A stretch of DNA of 64,000 nucleotides. Origin: Doris montereyensis. Lineage: Eukaryota; Mollusca; Gastropoda; Nudibranchia; Dorididae. Below are positions 37,401 through 52,400 of this stretch, in pieces; position 1 is the first letter of the stretch; the number at the start of each line of letters is the position of its first letter. A model generated the notes under the pieces. That model was not told where the DNA came from, did not search any database, and was given only the letters and a program-made list of their open reading frames with translations. The translations under genes were made by a program, and so were the position numbers. The stretch spans positions 1 to 64,000 of the forward strand of contig JAXRKP010002057.1 of the NCBI GenBank assembly GCA_037039925.1, written 5' to 3'.

Positions 37401-40400
37401 AAACTTTCTTCATATGTCAAATCCCTCCTTAAATTTGTCCTAAACTTTCTTCATACGTTAAATCCCTCCTTAAATTTGTTCTTAACTTTCTCCATACATA
37501 AAATCCTCCTTACATTTGTCTTAAACTTTCTTCATATATCAAATCCCTCCTTACATTTGTCCTAAACTTTTTTCATACATCAAATCCCTCTTTAAATTTG
37601 TCCTAAACTTTCTTCATACATCAAATCTCTCCTTACACTTGTCCTAAATTTTCTTCATACATCAAATCCCTCTTTAAATTTGTCCTAAACTTTCTTCATC
37701 CAACATAGCATAAAAGCAACGTACATTGTATTTTTTAGTGTCAAAACCTTAAAGATTGAGATTTAAACAAATTCTTCTCCAAACTCCCCCCTCCCAAAAA
37801 AAACCGAAATGCGCAACAGTGCAAAATAGCTAAGACACAGAAGAAACGTACCATCTGTCAACAAAGTCCACAAATTCATCTGAGAATCTTCCTTTAGGCA
37901 GTGTAGGAGGGGGCTGTAAAACAAAAAGAATCACAAAGATTTAAATGAGAGAAATAACAAAAAAAAAGCAAAGAGATTATATTTAATGGTAACAATTTTT
38001 TCTGGGATGAAACCTTAGTACAAAGAGATCTGAATTTTAAAGCTGATTTTCTCTAAAATGTTAAATTGATATAAATCTGTATAATGTTAGAAACATTTTT
38101 AACACTATCTTATAGGTATAATCTACCCCATTAAAAGTTGACATTTCTTACAGTTAAATGGCGAAATAAGCTGCTAAAAATAATTAAAAAAATATTACCT
38201 CTGTTATTCTACTCCATTTATTCAAAATGACACCAAACGACACACAAGAAAAAGAAATAAAACTGTGTGAGCTGTCGCCCTGGCTTGTCTAACTATAGTT
38301 GAACCAATTGATTCAATACTAAATATTTTTTATTAACAGCGGCTGAAGAAGCCAAATCAAATAGTATATAATATTATAATTCATTCCAAAGTAACATTAG
38401 AAGCTCTACATTCCATAAGTCGGTTTCTTGTTTTTCATTTTAAAGACAAAGACAAAAATAAACAGAAAAGCAATATCCCTTTTGAATTCCCTCTCCCGCA
38501 AAGCCCTCCATCAAGAACAACAAAATTCCCAATGATAAAATCTCATTCTGTCAAAAGCCTTTTTCTAGCGATACAAACAGTATACACACACACCTCTATA
38601 AACAATAAAAAAAACTGAGATGACTAAAGCAACAACAACATTTGGAACAGCTACTGCTTGTAAGAGAGAGGCGCACAACACTGAATATTCATGCTGAGCA
38701 AGGTAAGGGGAAAGAATCTACGTGGGAAAAACAAACAAGAACAACAACAAAAAACTAAAAGAAAGAGAAACTCAAATGGATTATTCTGATTCTTTCGGAA
38801 AAATGGGAGGGGAGGGCCATTGCATTCTAAAAATGAAACATAATGACACTGGTAGTCGTGCTCTCCATCTCTCTTCTTCCAAAGGGGTAAGTTATCAAGT
38901 TTACTATATCATGACCTGACAATTTCCACCCCATTGGTCAAACCAACCAAGCTATTATCAAGTTTACTATATCATGACCTGACAGTTTCCTTCCCATTGA
39001 TCAAACCAACCAAGCTATTATCAAGTTTACTATATCATGACGTGACAATTTCCACCCCCTTGATCAAACCAAGCTATTATCAAGTTTACTATATCATAAC
39101 ATTGACAATTTCAACCTCACTGGTCAAACTATCCAAGCTATTATCAAGTTTACTCTATTGTGACCGGACAATTTCCACCTCATTGGTCAAACCACCCAAG
39201 CTATTATCAACTTTGTTCTATTGTGACCTGACAATTTCCACCTCATTGGTCAAAGCACCCAAGCTATTATCAAGTTTACTCTATTGTGACCTGACAATTT
39301 CCACCTCATTGGTCAAACCACCCAAGTTATTATGAACTTTGCTGTATCATTGTGACCTGACAATTTCCACCTCATTGGTCAAACCACCCAACCTATTATC
39401 AACTTTGTATTATTGTGACCTGACAACTTCCACCTCATTGGTCAAACCATCCAAGCTATTATCAAATTTGCTGTATCATGACCAAATTTGCTGTATCATG
39501 ACCTGACGATTTCCACCTCATTGGTCAAACCACCCAGGCTATTATCAACTTTGCTGTATCATGACCTGACAATTTCCACATCATTGGTCAAACCATCCAA
39601 GTCCAAGCTATTATCAACGTTGCTGCACCATGACCTGACAATTCCCACCCCATTGGTCAAACCACCCAAGCTATTATCAACTTTGTTCTATTGTGACCTG
39701 ACAATTTCCACCTCATTGGTCAAACCACCCAAGCTATTATCAAGTTTACTCTATTGTGACCTGACAATTTCCACCTCATTGGTCAAATCAACCAAGCTAT
39801 TATCAACTTTGTATTATTGTGACCTGACAATTTCCACCTCATTGGTCAAACCACCCAAGCTATTATCAAGTTTACTCTATTGTGACCTGACAATTTCCAC
39901 CTCATTGGTCAAACCAACCAAGCTATTATCAACTTTGTTCTATTGTGACCTGACAATTTCCACCTCATTGGTCAAACCACCCAAGCTATTATCAAGTTTA
40001 TTCTATTGTGACCTGACAATTTCCACCTCATTGGTCAAACCAACCAAGCTATTATCAACTTTGTATTATTGTGACCTGACAATTTCCACCTCATTGGTCA
40101 AACCACCCAAGCTATTATCAAGTTTATTCTACTGAGACCTGACAATTTCCACCTCATTGGTCAAACCACCCAAGCTATTATCAACTTTATTCTACTGAGA
40201 CCTGACAATTTCCACCTCGTTGGTCAAATCACCCAGGCTATTATAAAGTTTGCTGTGTTGTTACCTGACAATCGCCACCTCAGTGGTCAAACCACCTAAA
40301 CTTTGCTACACACATGTGTATGAGCAGAGGTGTGAATGTCACATAATGGCATTCATCGTTTTCCCATTTCACATATTACAGGCTATGCCTTGTTGATCAC

Positions 40401-43400
40401 CAATCAATATTACAGCTATGGGAGAGGGCAAAGGTAAAAGAAAGGCAATAGACACAGTATAGCAACTTTCTTATCATTCCTTAACAAAACAACACAGCTC
40501 CATTCTAAACATTCCAATAATAAAACGTCAACTTCACCAGCACTGGACATCGGATTACTCATTTTCTTCAATAAACTGACTACTTGAAGACAAGTTGGGA
40601 AGAAATTTTCGTTGGAATGACATGAAGTCACATGAAGAAAAGTCCATATATGTATTAAAAAAACCAAACAAAACAATCCACTTACAGTACAAAAACAACA
40701 CATGAAAAATCTCTTCAATAAAGTAAAGTTAAATACACACGTACTTATTTACGTCAGTCTTGTTAAGTTCATACTCCATACAATTTTTTCCTGTCTAGTA
40801 GGTAGATGCTTTTTCTCTCCTGTAAAGATCACTTTCAATATGATTTTTCATGTCAAGTTATCTTCAATATATTTTGTTCCTGTCAATTTCAACTTAAATA
40901 TGATTTTTCCTGTTAAGCTCATCTTTAATACGATTATTCCTGTCAAGTTCATCTTACAAATGATTTGATTCCATTCAAGTTCACTTTGAATATGATTTTT
41001 CCTGTCAAGTTCACAGTAAATATGACATTTCCTGTCAAATTCATTGTAAATATGATTTTTTCCCTATCAGGTTCCTCTTCAATATGATTTTTCCTGTCAC
41101 GTTCACAGTGAATATGCTATTTTCTGTCAAATTCACGGTAAATACGATTTTCCTGTCAGGTTCATCTTCACTAATACTAATGTTTTTTTCTGTTAAGTTC
41201 ATCTTCAATACGATGATTCATTGTTTCTAAGGTAAAGAAGATGAAGGGCCTGGTTTGAAAATAGGAAAGGGTATTAAAAAAAAACCCAAAACATACAAAC
41301 AGACAAAAAAAAAGCTCAAAAGACGTGACAAAACACAGGTGGACAGACATACTGTCGACAGAAGGTAAGGCAACGAGGAAACAAGAAAATCAAACGAAAA
41401 CGGCTTGCCTAACTTCTCGGAGGAAGGGTTCTTCGTCATTTAACAATTCTTCAACTTCAACAAAAACCAGTTTTAGAAGCTAAACTTGTCTACATAATCA
41501 TTTGAAATTTTTCCAGCTCTACCTTACACAAAGCTATTTGATCATTTACAAAGCAGGCTGATGTTTGTCATGTATTTCAGCTCTACCTTACACAAAGCTA
41601 TTTGATCCTTTACAAACAGGCTAATGTTTGTCACCTATTTCAGCTCTACCTTACACAAAACTATTTGATCCTTTACAAAGGAGGCTGATGTTTGTCACCT
41701 ATTTCAGCTCTACCTTACACAAAGCTATTTGATCCTTTACAAAGGAGGCTGATGTTTGTCACCTATTTCAGCTCTACCTTACACAAAGCTATTTGATCCT
41801 TAACAAACAGGCTAATGTTTGTCATGTATTTCAACTCTACCTTACACAAAGCTATTTGATCCTTTACAAACAGGCTAATGTTTGTCATGTATTTCAACTC
41901 TACCTTACACAAAGCTATTTGATCCTTTACAAAGGAGGCTGATGTTTGTCACCTATTTCAGCTCTACCTTACACAAAGCTATTTGATCATTTACAAAGGA
42001 GGCTGATGTTTGTCACCTATTTCAGCTCTACCTTACACAAAGCTATTTGATCCTTTACAAACAGGCTAATGTTTGTCATGTTTTTCAACTCTACCTTACA
42101 CAAAGCTATGAGATCCTTTACAAAGGAGGCTGATGTTTGTCATGTTTTTCAGCTCTACCTTACACAAAGCTATTTGATCCTTTACAAAGCAGGCTGATGT
42201 TTGTCACCTATTTCAGCTCTACCTTACACAAAGCTATTTGATCCTTTACAAAGGAGGCTAATTCCTGCCCAATCTCATGAAGGTAAAGCAATCACATTTT
42301 TAGTTGCTTGTTGTCAATTTCCTTATTTTACTTCATTCTGTTTGATTTCAACATAATAAAACAATGATCTTACTGTGTGTGACAAATGATTTCAACATAA
42401 TAAAATAATGACCTTACTGGGTGTGACAAATGATTTCAACATAATAAAATAATGACCTTACTGGGCGTGACAAGTGATTTCAACATAATAAAACAATGAC
42501 CTTACTGGGTGTGACAAGTGATTCCACATAAACAAATGTGGAGTAGTGCTTGAAGATTTGAAAATACTTTTGTTTTTTTTTCCAAATGCGATTTGAACCT
42601 CTAAAAAAACATTTCGGTTTCTTGTAATAGTCATATAGCTCTTACTATTACTCTCAATTATGTCTTTTTCTTAGTAAAAGGAAACTCAATAGGAGCTAAA
42701 GACAGAGAATCTTCAGAGGAAGAGAACCCCAGTCGATGAAATGTTTCGGCCCTTAACTTCCTTACACTCTAAGGGGCCGGGCTGCACCTACGTCATGACT
42801 CCTAGATGCTCCTCTGTCTTTTTTTGTTTTTGTTTTTTGTCTTGTTATGCTATATAATTAATAATTTTGTGTGTGATGTATATGTCTGAGAATAGTGAGA
42901 ACACTTACAGGCAGACAATGTGCAAACACAAAATGCACATATTTTGACATACATTCAAACTAGGAGCTTTAAAATCTAAAACACGGTGAAACTCAAAACT
43001 GTCGTTGAAGTCCAAACCATTGTCTCATGTTATTTTGTTACACTACATTTTACCCTGTCCACCATATGTGGTGATCCCAGGGTGAATTAAGAGAAAACAA
43101 CAAGACAAAGACATGTTAAAGAGGGAAAGAAAAGGAGAAGGGCCAACAAACATCTCCTGCCAACAAAACACAATTGACTCATGACAGTTGAGTTGCTTTG
43201 CTTCCCATGCCACCTAATGAGTTTTGAGTTGCTTTGCTTCCCATGCCACCTAATGAGTTTTGAGTTGCTTTGCTTCCCATCCCAGCTAATGAGTTTTGAG
43301 TTGCTTTGCTTCCCATCCCAGCTAATGAGTTTTGAGTTGCTTTGCTTCCCATCCCAGCTAATGAGTTTTGAGTTGCTTTGCCTCCCATCCCACCTAATGA

Positions 43401-46400
43401 GTTTTGAGTTGCTTTGCTTCCCATCCCAGCTAATGAGTTTTGAGTTGCTTTGCTTCCCATTCCAGCTAATGAGTTTGGAATTGCTTTGTTTCCCATCCCA
43501 CCTAATGAGTTTGGAATTGCTTTGTTTCCCATCCCTAATTGAGCTAATGAGTTTTGAGTTGCTTTGTTTCCCATCCCAGCTAATGAGCTAATGAGTTTTG
43601 AGTTGCTTTGTTTCCCATCCCAGCTAATGAGTTTTGAGTTGCTTTGCTTCCCATCCAGCTAATTGAGCTAATGAGTTTTGAGTTGCTTTGCTTCCCATTC
43701 CAGCTAATGAGTTTTGAGTTGCTTTGTTTCCCATTCCAGCTAATGAGTTTTGAGTTGCTTTGTTTCCCATCCCAGCTAATGAGTTTTGAGTTGCTTTGTT
43801 TCCCAGCTCCCAGCTAATGAGTTTTGAGTTGCTTTGCTTCCCATTCCAGCTAATGAGTTTTGAGTTGCTTTGCTTCCCATTCCAGCTAATGAGTTTTGAG
43901 TTGCTTTGCTTCCCATTCCAGCTAATGAGTTTTGAGTTGCTTTGCTTCCCATTCCAGCTAATGAGTTTTGAGTTGCTTTGCTTCCCATCCCAGCTAATGA
44001 GTTTTGAGTTGCTTTGCTTCCCATCCCAGCTAATGAGTTTTGAGTTGCTTTGTTTCCCATCCCAGCTAATGAGTTTTGAGTTGCTTTGTTTCCCATCCCA
44101 GCTAATGAGTTTTGAGTTGCTTTGTTTCCCATCCCAGCTAATGAGTTTTGAGTTGCTTTGTTTCCCATCCCAGCTAATGAGTCCCATTTGAGTTGCTTTG
44201 CTTCCCATCCCAGCTAATGAGTTTTGAGTTGCTTTGTTTCCCATCCCAGCTAATGAGTTTTGAGTTGCTTTGCTTCCCATCCCAGCTAATGAGTTTTGAG
44301 TTGCTTTGTTTCCCATCCCAGCTAATGAGTTTTGAGTTGCTTTGTTTCCCATTCCAGCTAATGAGTTTTGAGTTGCTTTACTTCCCATTCCAGCTAATGA
44401 GTTTTGAGTTGCTTTGCTTCCCATCCCAGCTAATGAGTTTTGAGTTGCTTTGCTTCCCATCCCAGCTTATGCCCGTCACAGACACAGCTTAAGGATGACT
44501 GACCCCACTACACTTGTTTTTGGTTTATTCGTTGATTCCAATTCACATCTACACCAAATGTGGTGATCTCGACCCAATTTTTGTTTTAATGGCTTTATTT
44601 TATAGACTTATGTTATGTTGTTTCAACGAAATTTACCCCGTTCATCACATACGGTGATCTCAGGGTGAATACAGATGATGCAGCAAGATGAAAGATAAGA
44701 AGCAAGATGGAAGAGAAGTGAAAGAGCAAACGAGAAGAAGGACTTGGCAGTAGATGCTCTCCTGCCATCCATCTTACTTTATACACACATTCTATTATGT
44801 TATTCAATACCTCTTGCAATGTGCGTGTGTTTGTGTGTGGGCAAAGCCTAAAGGTGTAGAAAATAAAACAAAGCCAAAGCAAAACTTCAGTGAATTCAAA
44901 TAGGTCGAGTCATTTCAAAACGCATCAAAACTGACAAAAAAATAAGCATATGAGAATAGAGAGATTAAAAATAACCTGTCTACACTAATGTCTGTCTGAC
45001 TGTTTGTCGACACCAATGCAGGTGTGTGTTTCCAGACAAGGCGCAGAAACTAGACATTTTATTGATTTCTTGGATGGCTGTTGCATACAGGCTACAGCTC
45101 CTCTCTTGTGTTATTGATTTTTCAAAGTGACATTAATTATCTGCCAGAGGTGCAATTTCACTTATTGACTTTCCTCAGTGCAAAACAGCTCAAATCATGA
45201 CAAAAGTGTGTGAAAAAGAGAAGGCAAATAAACTCATCTCCACCTTCTGTCCCTTGTGTCTTCTTCAAATAATAGATACTTGCTTGTGTAGGTAGCAAAT
45301 TATACAGGCATATATATACATATATATGTCGACTTACAGATAAATGTTCATTCATACACAGATACATAAATACACCCAAACACACATGCTTCCATGTGCA
45401 TGTACATATTGACTTACACCCGTACATGCATGTTTACATATGTATGTACATACATCCATCCATACATATTATTCTATACGTCCATTTTACACACTCAGTC
45501 ACACATATGGCGGCATGTGTGAACACACTGACACACACACACAGAACTTTCAATGTTTTCCATAGCCCTAGACCAGATCAGTCCAGTGGAAAGCATGCAA
45601 TAGAACATAGAACAAGATTATCTGACGTCTCACCGGCGATGTGGGGGGGGGGGGGGGGGGGCATGCTACACACAGAATGATATAGCACAAGATGTGTTGT
45701 TATTTAAGGCGTTGACGCACCTTTTGTATGCAGCCTAATCGCTACATCACTGTAACAACTACGCATGTCACTACTGACTGGGTTTCCTCCAGTCTTTCCT
45801 GACATGCCGACTTCATTCCAATGGCCGTGACAAGAACAGCTTTTCTCACTGGACAACTATGAATAAGAATGGCTTCCAGACCATGTGTTTTCTTCTCTTT
45901 AAAACAAAATATTTTTTTGCATAAAACAGATTGAGTTCATTCCTTGTTATTAATAATAACAACATCCGAAGTAGCACAGAAAACAAAAGAACCATCACAA
46001 AGAAAGATATCCAAAAAGCATTTATAAAGTATAACATTCTGTGTCACCTACAAAGATAATCAAAGCAGTGCTGATGCTATTGCGTCTTGTTCAAGGCAAA
46101 AGCTTGCAAAACATGTCGCCACCGTTCCTACTTAATTACCGAGTGCATTTAGATCTATTTCATTTCTTTTCAAAATAATACTTTTTACACATGTTACAGT
46201 TTAGATACTCCATTCCCATCCAATAGTTTTTACGTATGCCTCAGTATAAAATCTTCATTCGCATCTAATAGTTTTTACGTATGCCTCTGTATAAAATCTC
46301 CATTCCCATCTAATAGTTTTTACGTATGCCTCAGTATAAAATCTCCATTCCCATCTAATAGTTTTTACGTATGCCTCAGTATAAAATCTCCATTCCCATC

Positions 46401-49400
46401 TAATAGTTTTTACGTATGCCTCAGTATAAAATCTCCATTGCCATCTAATAGTTTTTACGTATGCCTCAGTATAAAATCTCCATTCCCATCCAATAGTTTT
46501 TACGTATGCCTCAGTATAAAATCTCCATTCCCATCCAATAGTTTTTTACGTATGCCTCAGTATAAAATCTCCATTCCCATCCAATAGTTTTTACATATGC
46601 CTCAGTATAAAATCTCCATTCCCACCCAATAATTTCTACATATTCTGTAGTGTAAAAATTATATTCTCACCAAGAATTTTAACATATGCTACAGTATAAA
46701 AACAGTTTTTACATATATATGCTACAGTATAAAATCTCCATTCTCCATTCCTACCAAATAATTTCTACATATATGCGAAAGTATAAAAACTCTGTTGCTG
46801 CCCAATAGTTTTTACATATGCTACAGTATAAAAATTCTGTCCCACCCAAACGTTTTTATGTATATGCAACAGTATAAAAACTGTTCCCACCCAATATTTT
46901 TTTTACATATATATTACAGTATAAAACATTTGTTCCCACCCAATGGTTCTTAGACCTATGCTAAAGTATAAAAACTGTTCCCATCCAATAGCTGTAACAT
47001 ACATGCTACAATATAAAAACCATGTTCCCACCCACACAATACAGAAGTGTGAAGAAGACATAGCTGACTTTACAACTATCAGGATATTTACATTAAGGAG
47101 TCGAAAGAGTCAGTCCAAGAGTCTGTTACGGTGATGGCAAGAAAGGAATAATCTAAAAATGCAAGTACAACCAAAACAAAACATTTTGTGTAGCCTTTCT
47201 CCAAAAAGTAAATTGTCATATGTATGACCGTTTTGCTCTCTTTGTTTTGAGTTGACATTCTCTTGTAGTAGTTCATGCAGTCACATCTACCACTGCTTGA
47301 TGTATATATATTTTTCTTCAACATGGAAGATAAAAAGTATCACAACAGAGCTCTCACTAATCTCAGTTAATTAATGTGACATATCACTACATAGCTCTCA
47401 CTAGTTTCAGTCATTTAATGTGGCATAGCACTACATAGCTCTCACTAGTCTCAGTCAATTAATATGACATAGCACTACATAGCTCTCACTAGTCGCTGTA
47501 AATTGATGTCAAATAACACTACTTAACTCTCACTAGTATCAATCAATTGATGTCAAATAACAATACAGAACTCAGACTAGTCTCAGTCAATTGATATGAA
47601 ATAACACTACAGAGCTCTCACTAGTCACAGTCAATTAATGTGAAATAACACTACAGAGCTCTCACTAGTCTCAGTCAATTGATGTGAAATAACACTACAG
47701 AGCTCTCCCTAGTCTCAGTCAATTGATGTGAAATAACACTACAGAGCTCTCACTTGTCTTGGTAAATTGATGTGAAATAATACTACAGAGCTCTCCCTAG
47801 TCTCAGTCAATTAACGTGAAATAACACTACAGAGCTCTCACTAGTCTCAGTCAATTGATGTGAAATAACACTACAGAGCTCTCCCTAGTCTCAGTCAATT
47901 AACGTGAAATAACACTACAGAGCTCTCCTAGTCTCAGTCGTGAAATCACTCAATTAACGTGAAATAACACTACAGAGCTCTCCCTAGTCTCAGTCAATTG
48001 ATGTGAAATAACACTACAGAGCTCTCCCTAGTCTCAGTCAATTGATGTGAAATAACACTACAGAGCTCTCAATAGTCTCAGTCAATTGATGTGAAAGTGC
48101 ACACAAGAAGAGGTGCAACAGACTTGTTTTCGTTTTCTGTCCTGCCTTTAGACTACTTCTACCAGAAGCAAAACAGTGCCAAAGGAAGAAAGTGTTTTTT
48201 CACAAGGACTGATAAAAAACGAAAAAGTGTGCAAAAGAAAAATCTGAAAGCTATTCTATCTATTGGATATTTCACAATTCAGTAGCATCCTTTGAATGGG
48301 ACATATCTATCTTTAAAATCATTTTAAAAAAATAGACATTCAGAAGCAATAGCGGATATTGTCCTTTCTATCTAAGAAGCGCACCAAGGACATGCAACTT
48401 TTTTCTTCTTGAAATAAACAGAAAAAGGAAAAGGTGAATTATGGGGTTAAACAAGTTAAACAGGCAAATCCATATATACTGCAGTTTTGACATCCACAAC
48501 TCAATGTTTGACACAAGAAATCATGAATTTGATAGGACGGAAACAAATTACGGGTATTTTGCTTTTGTTTGCTACTTTTGGGTTTTTTTCACGTACTTAT
48601 ACGAAACCTTAACTTTAAGTGTTCCTCATTAGATATCGTGAGAAGATGTATATATATTGTTAATTTAAATGACTTTTGCATAATTTTAAGTCCCTAAGCA
48701 TCACATTGTAGTAACAACATCGACACCAGCAAGACATCGATTAAGTAGATATGTGTAAAGATATAAAGGTAAATAAATAATACATATCGTTTTAAGGATG
48801 AAAATAGTCAACCTTCCTCCTTACGTTATGGTACAGAACACTGAACTAAATATTTCAAGAGATTTAAAAAAAAAAAAAAACACAAACAAAACCAGATAAA
48901 AAGAAATTCAGTACCGAGAGAAACTAGAACTAACAACAATAGGAAACAGAAAAGATACACTGATCAGGGCCACAGTCAAACCATATCAAACAAAACCAAC
49001 AAGAGAATGTTTAAGACACATTTCTATGTTAAGACAAAACAGTAAGCCCTGAAAGCACTCAAACCTTTTCCAATGCAAAATTGACCATCCATTTTCATTT
49101 TACCCAAACATTATACACATAGATATATATGACTGTTGCCTTTCTTTTACACTGAAAACATTGCCATACTCTTAAAGGGTAGAGTAAGGGTAATTGTTGA
49201 TAACTTTGGATTTCTTCAAAAGATTAAGTAGATTTCTTTTCATATACATTCTTTTCCTTCTAAGGGAAAAAAGTAGTAAAGACTGACATAAAATTGAAGT
49301 CATTTTTAAAAACATGTTTATCTAAAAGAAATATACGGTTTCTCAAAGGAAACAATTTAAATGCATTAATTTGACTTTCAAGTTTTGGCAGAGTGGAGAC

Positions 49401-52400
49401 TTTTTAGCATGACATTCAGATACATCCTTGAAGACTAGTGACCTACATAGGCCGGCCGCCCTCTCACAGATTTGAGAGCACTACGGATATGAACACGATC
49501 CTCAACATATTTATCACCACTAGCAAATGCCGGAAGGAGCACACAGGCGGGTGAGTCACATACCTCATTGACAATGTAATCTAAAAGCTCAAATATGGCC
49601 ATAGACCGCGGTGCCTCCGCAGCGTCGACGTGCGTTGGTACCATATAGTTATTGCGGGTGCCTAGAGATGCAAGATAGAGAAGACAATTCCCAGCTGTTA
49701 CAAGACAAAAACATTATGGCATATTCAAAGCTGGATTGAAACAGGAAGAAGAGAAGAAAAGTTGAAAGACATGGCAAGGGTGGGCTGGCTGGGTCGAGGT
49801 CAGAGACGTCCGAAACAGTTGGCTCCTTACTGGGCTGATAATAGGCAAGAGGGCATGAGTGATTACAGAGTGGACGAGGGGACATGACTGGTTCCACTTC
49901 AATAGAGAAGGGAGATAAACAGTATGGCACAACTATGACTTGGCCAATGCTAAAAAAAAGTAAGTCTAACTAACACCATTCATTTTGAAATAACGATACA
50001 ATAAAAAGTGCTTTTCAACAATTTTCCTTGGTCAGAGATTTAAAAAACAACCCATTGTAGCCCGACTGCATTGATGACATTTTAAAAATTTCATTTAATA
50101 AGAAAAATGTTCGAAAAAGCAATTTACCAGTAATAGCAGTTTCCACTTTCTCTTTTTTCCTGCATTTTATGCCACACAAAGAGTATAATGATAAGCTTCC
50201 CTATCATGGCTGTCCTCAACTCTGCAAATGCTTCCAATGTATTTCAAGATACCAACAGCGTTTCTTGATATACACGTAGACCTTGTTTATAGGACTTTAC
50301 TGAAATATAATTACTGTTTGCAACGGGAGGAGAGAAGGGGGGATGCTGGATGCGTTTAGGAAGATTGTAGCCCTGACAAGAATGCAGCATTTAATTAGCT
50401 CTCTACCTTCTTTTAACTCCTCTCCATATCCCCTCGGCACCCTTTTATATGGGACAAATTAATGACTGATGAGGCTATCCCCCCTGAAGTAAGCCGGTAG
50501 AGACAGAGGTGAGAGCCAGGGAAACGGAGGAGGAGAGGATTGGGGAGGGAAGTATAAACTGAAAAGTGGGAGAGATAGGAAAAAATGAAAAAATGAGTTT
50601 GGTACATAAAAAAAAAAAAGGCAGCAGAAGCGGTGAGCAAAATAACGCAACGTCCTCTCTTTGCTCTTCCTAATAGTTTTACAAAAACAACCCAACACAG
50701 TATAAAAGGAAACATTTTAAAAAAACTAAACAAAAAACAAGAAGAAAAAAAAAGGGGGGAGGGGGAGGGGGAGGGCTATGGGCTGTGAAAATGGACAGCA
50801 CAGAAGCCACAGGAGAACACAGTCAACAACATGGATGCCAAGATAAACATACAAAGGACAGGTGTTCATCACCATCCTCAAAGTATCATAAGACCTTAAT
50901 AATAAAATATAAATAAATATTATACACATATTGATGAGATAATTAATATCCACATCTACAATACTAGAGCAAAGAAAATAATGACTTCATGATGGAAATT
51001 GCCAAAGAACAAGAGGAATAGAGAGAGAGAGAGAGGGGGGGGGGGAGAGAGAAAGAGATAGTGACACACACTTTGCTTAATAAGGAAATAAAGAAAAGAA
51101 AATGTACAATAATAGATAAAGTGTGACATTTAGAATACAGACAAAAACAACATGAAAAAACAACATAATTATAAAATGTGGAATATTTTGTAATAACAAC
51201 ATAATTCTACTAATGCGTCTATTTATAGCATTGTTATCACCAAATCTAAAGGTGACTAAAGACAAGGGCGTCTATTTATAGCATTATTATCACCAAATCT
51301 AAAGGTGACTAAAGACAAGGACACACAAAACAATGCTACTTCCCCTACAAGGGATAACACAACTAGATGCTTCAAATGAGAAATACGTTGGGTCATCATC
51401 ATCATCAAAGAATTTTTTAGACACGAACCGAAAGGAAAAAGAGCCTTCTATGCCACAGAAGACAATTTGAAAGTTTAACCAAGATTTGGAGATAGTTGTG
51501 AACTGTCAATACGCACTGGGAGACAAAGGGTAAGGAAAATTAGCAACAAATGCTTGTGTCTTCCAATTGAAGCAGTTTGAGGCTCAATGAATTTGTCCAG
51601 TCTAGTAGAAGTATAACAACAGAGCTAAAAATAACAAAGAAGTACAGTTGGGTTTTTTTTTTTTAAGCAGCAAAGCAGCTCCTTTTTTCTTCAAAATAAA
51701 TCGGGAGAAACTTATTTGGGGACAGAAGCTGTTTGTAAGCCTTTCATGAATATCTTTTATTTCTTTGTGTTCTTCAAGCTGAAATGAATCCAGAGTATTG
51801 GCCTCTAAACCAACAGCCGCAATTTAAAAAACAAGAGTAATTAAAGACCTGCCTTGTGATTGTGATAAAAAACATGTCATTCTCTGCTTCTTATTTCTTC
51901 ATTTATGTGAGTGCGTGGGTGTTATGATGTAAAATTATTGAAGTTCAAAATGTCTCATGCATAACATCAGACTTATTTTTCTGATGAATATCAAAGGGAA
52001 ATTAATTTTCTGACACACAAATTTTTTATTTCCTTACAAAAGCAGAAATGGAATATTTCTCTTGCAACACCTGTCTTAACTTTAGACATGTAAAGCCATG
52101 TTCCAATTGTATTTAAGGCAAAAGAAACCGGGGAATTTTCCAAGACTGCTTGATATCAATTTATAAGAACAGAGTGATAAAGATAGATAATACCAAGAAT
52201 AAACTACAAGATATCACAATCAACAGAACCCATTGTAAGAATCTGTGATTTATGTGTGAACGGGAGAAAAGAAGGTGTTTCAGGACTGGAAACTTTCCAG
52301 CTCCTTCTCAGGATAAAGAAAAACACTTTAAGCATCCTAATTAGAGGGACAGAGAAAGCTTTCAAATAAACATTCAGAAACCATGTACTTAGTTGAAGCT

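Noticed and set aside
39488..40135. 215-codon frame with 21-residue repeats
   Set aside because: Product of the 63-bp array in a MEK intron; no independent coding evidence.
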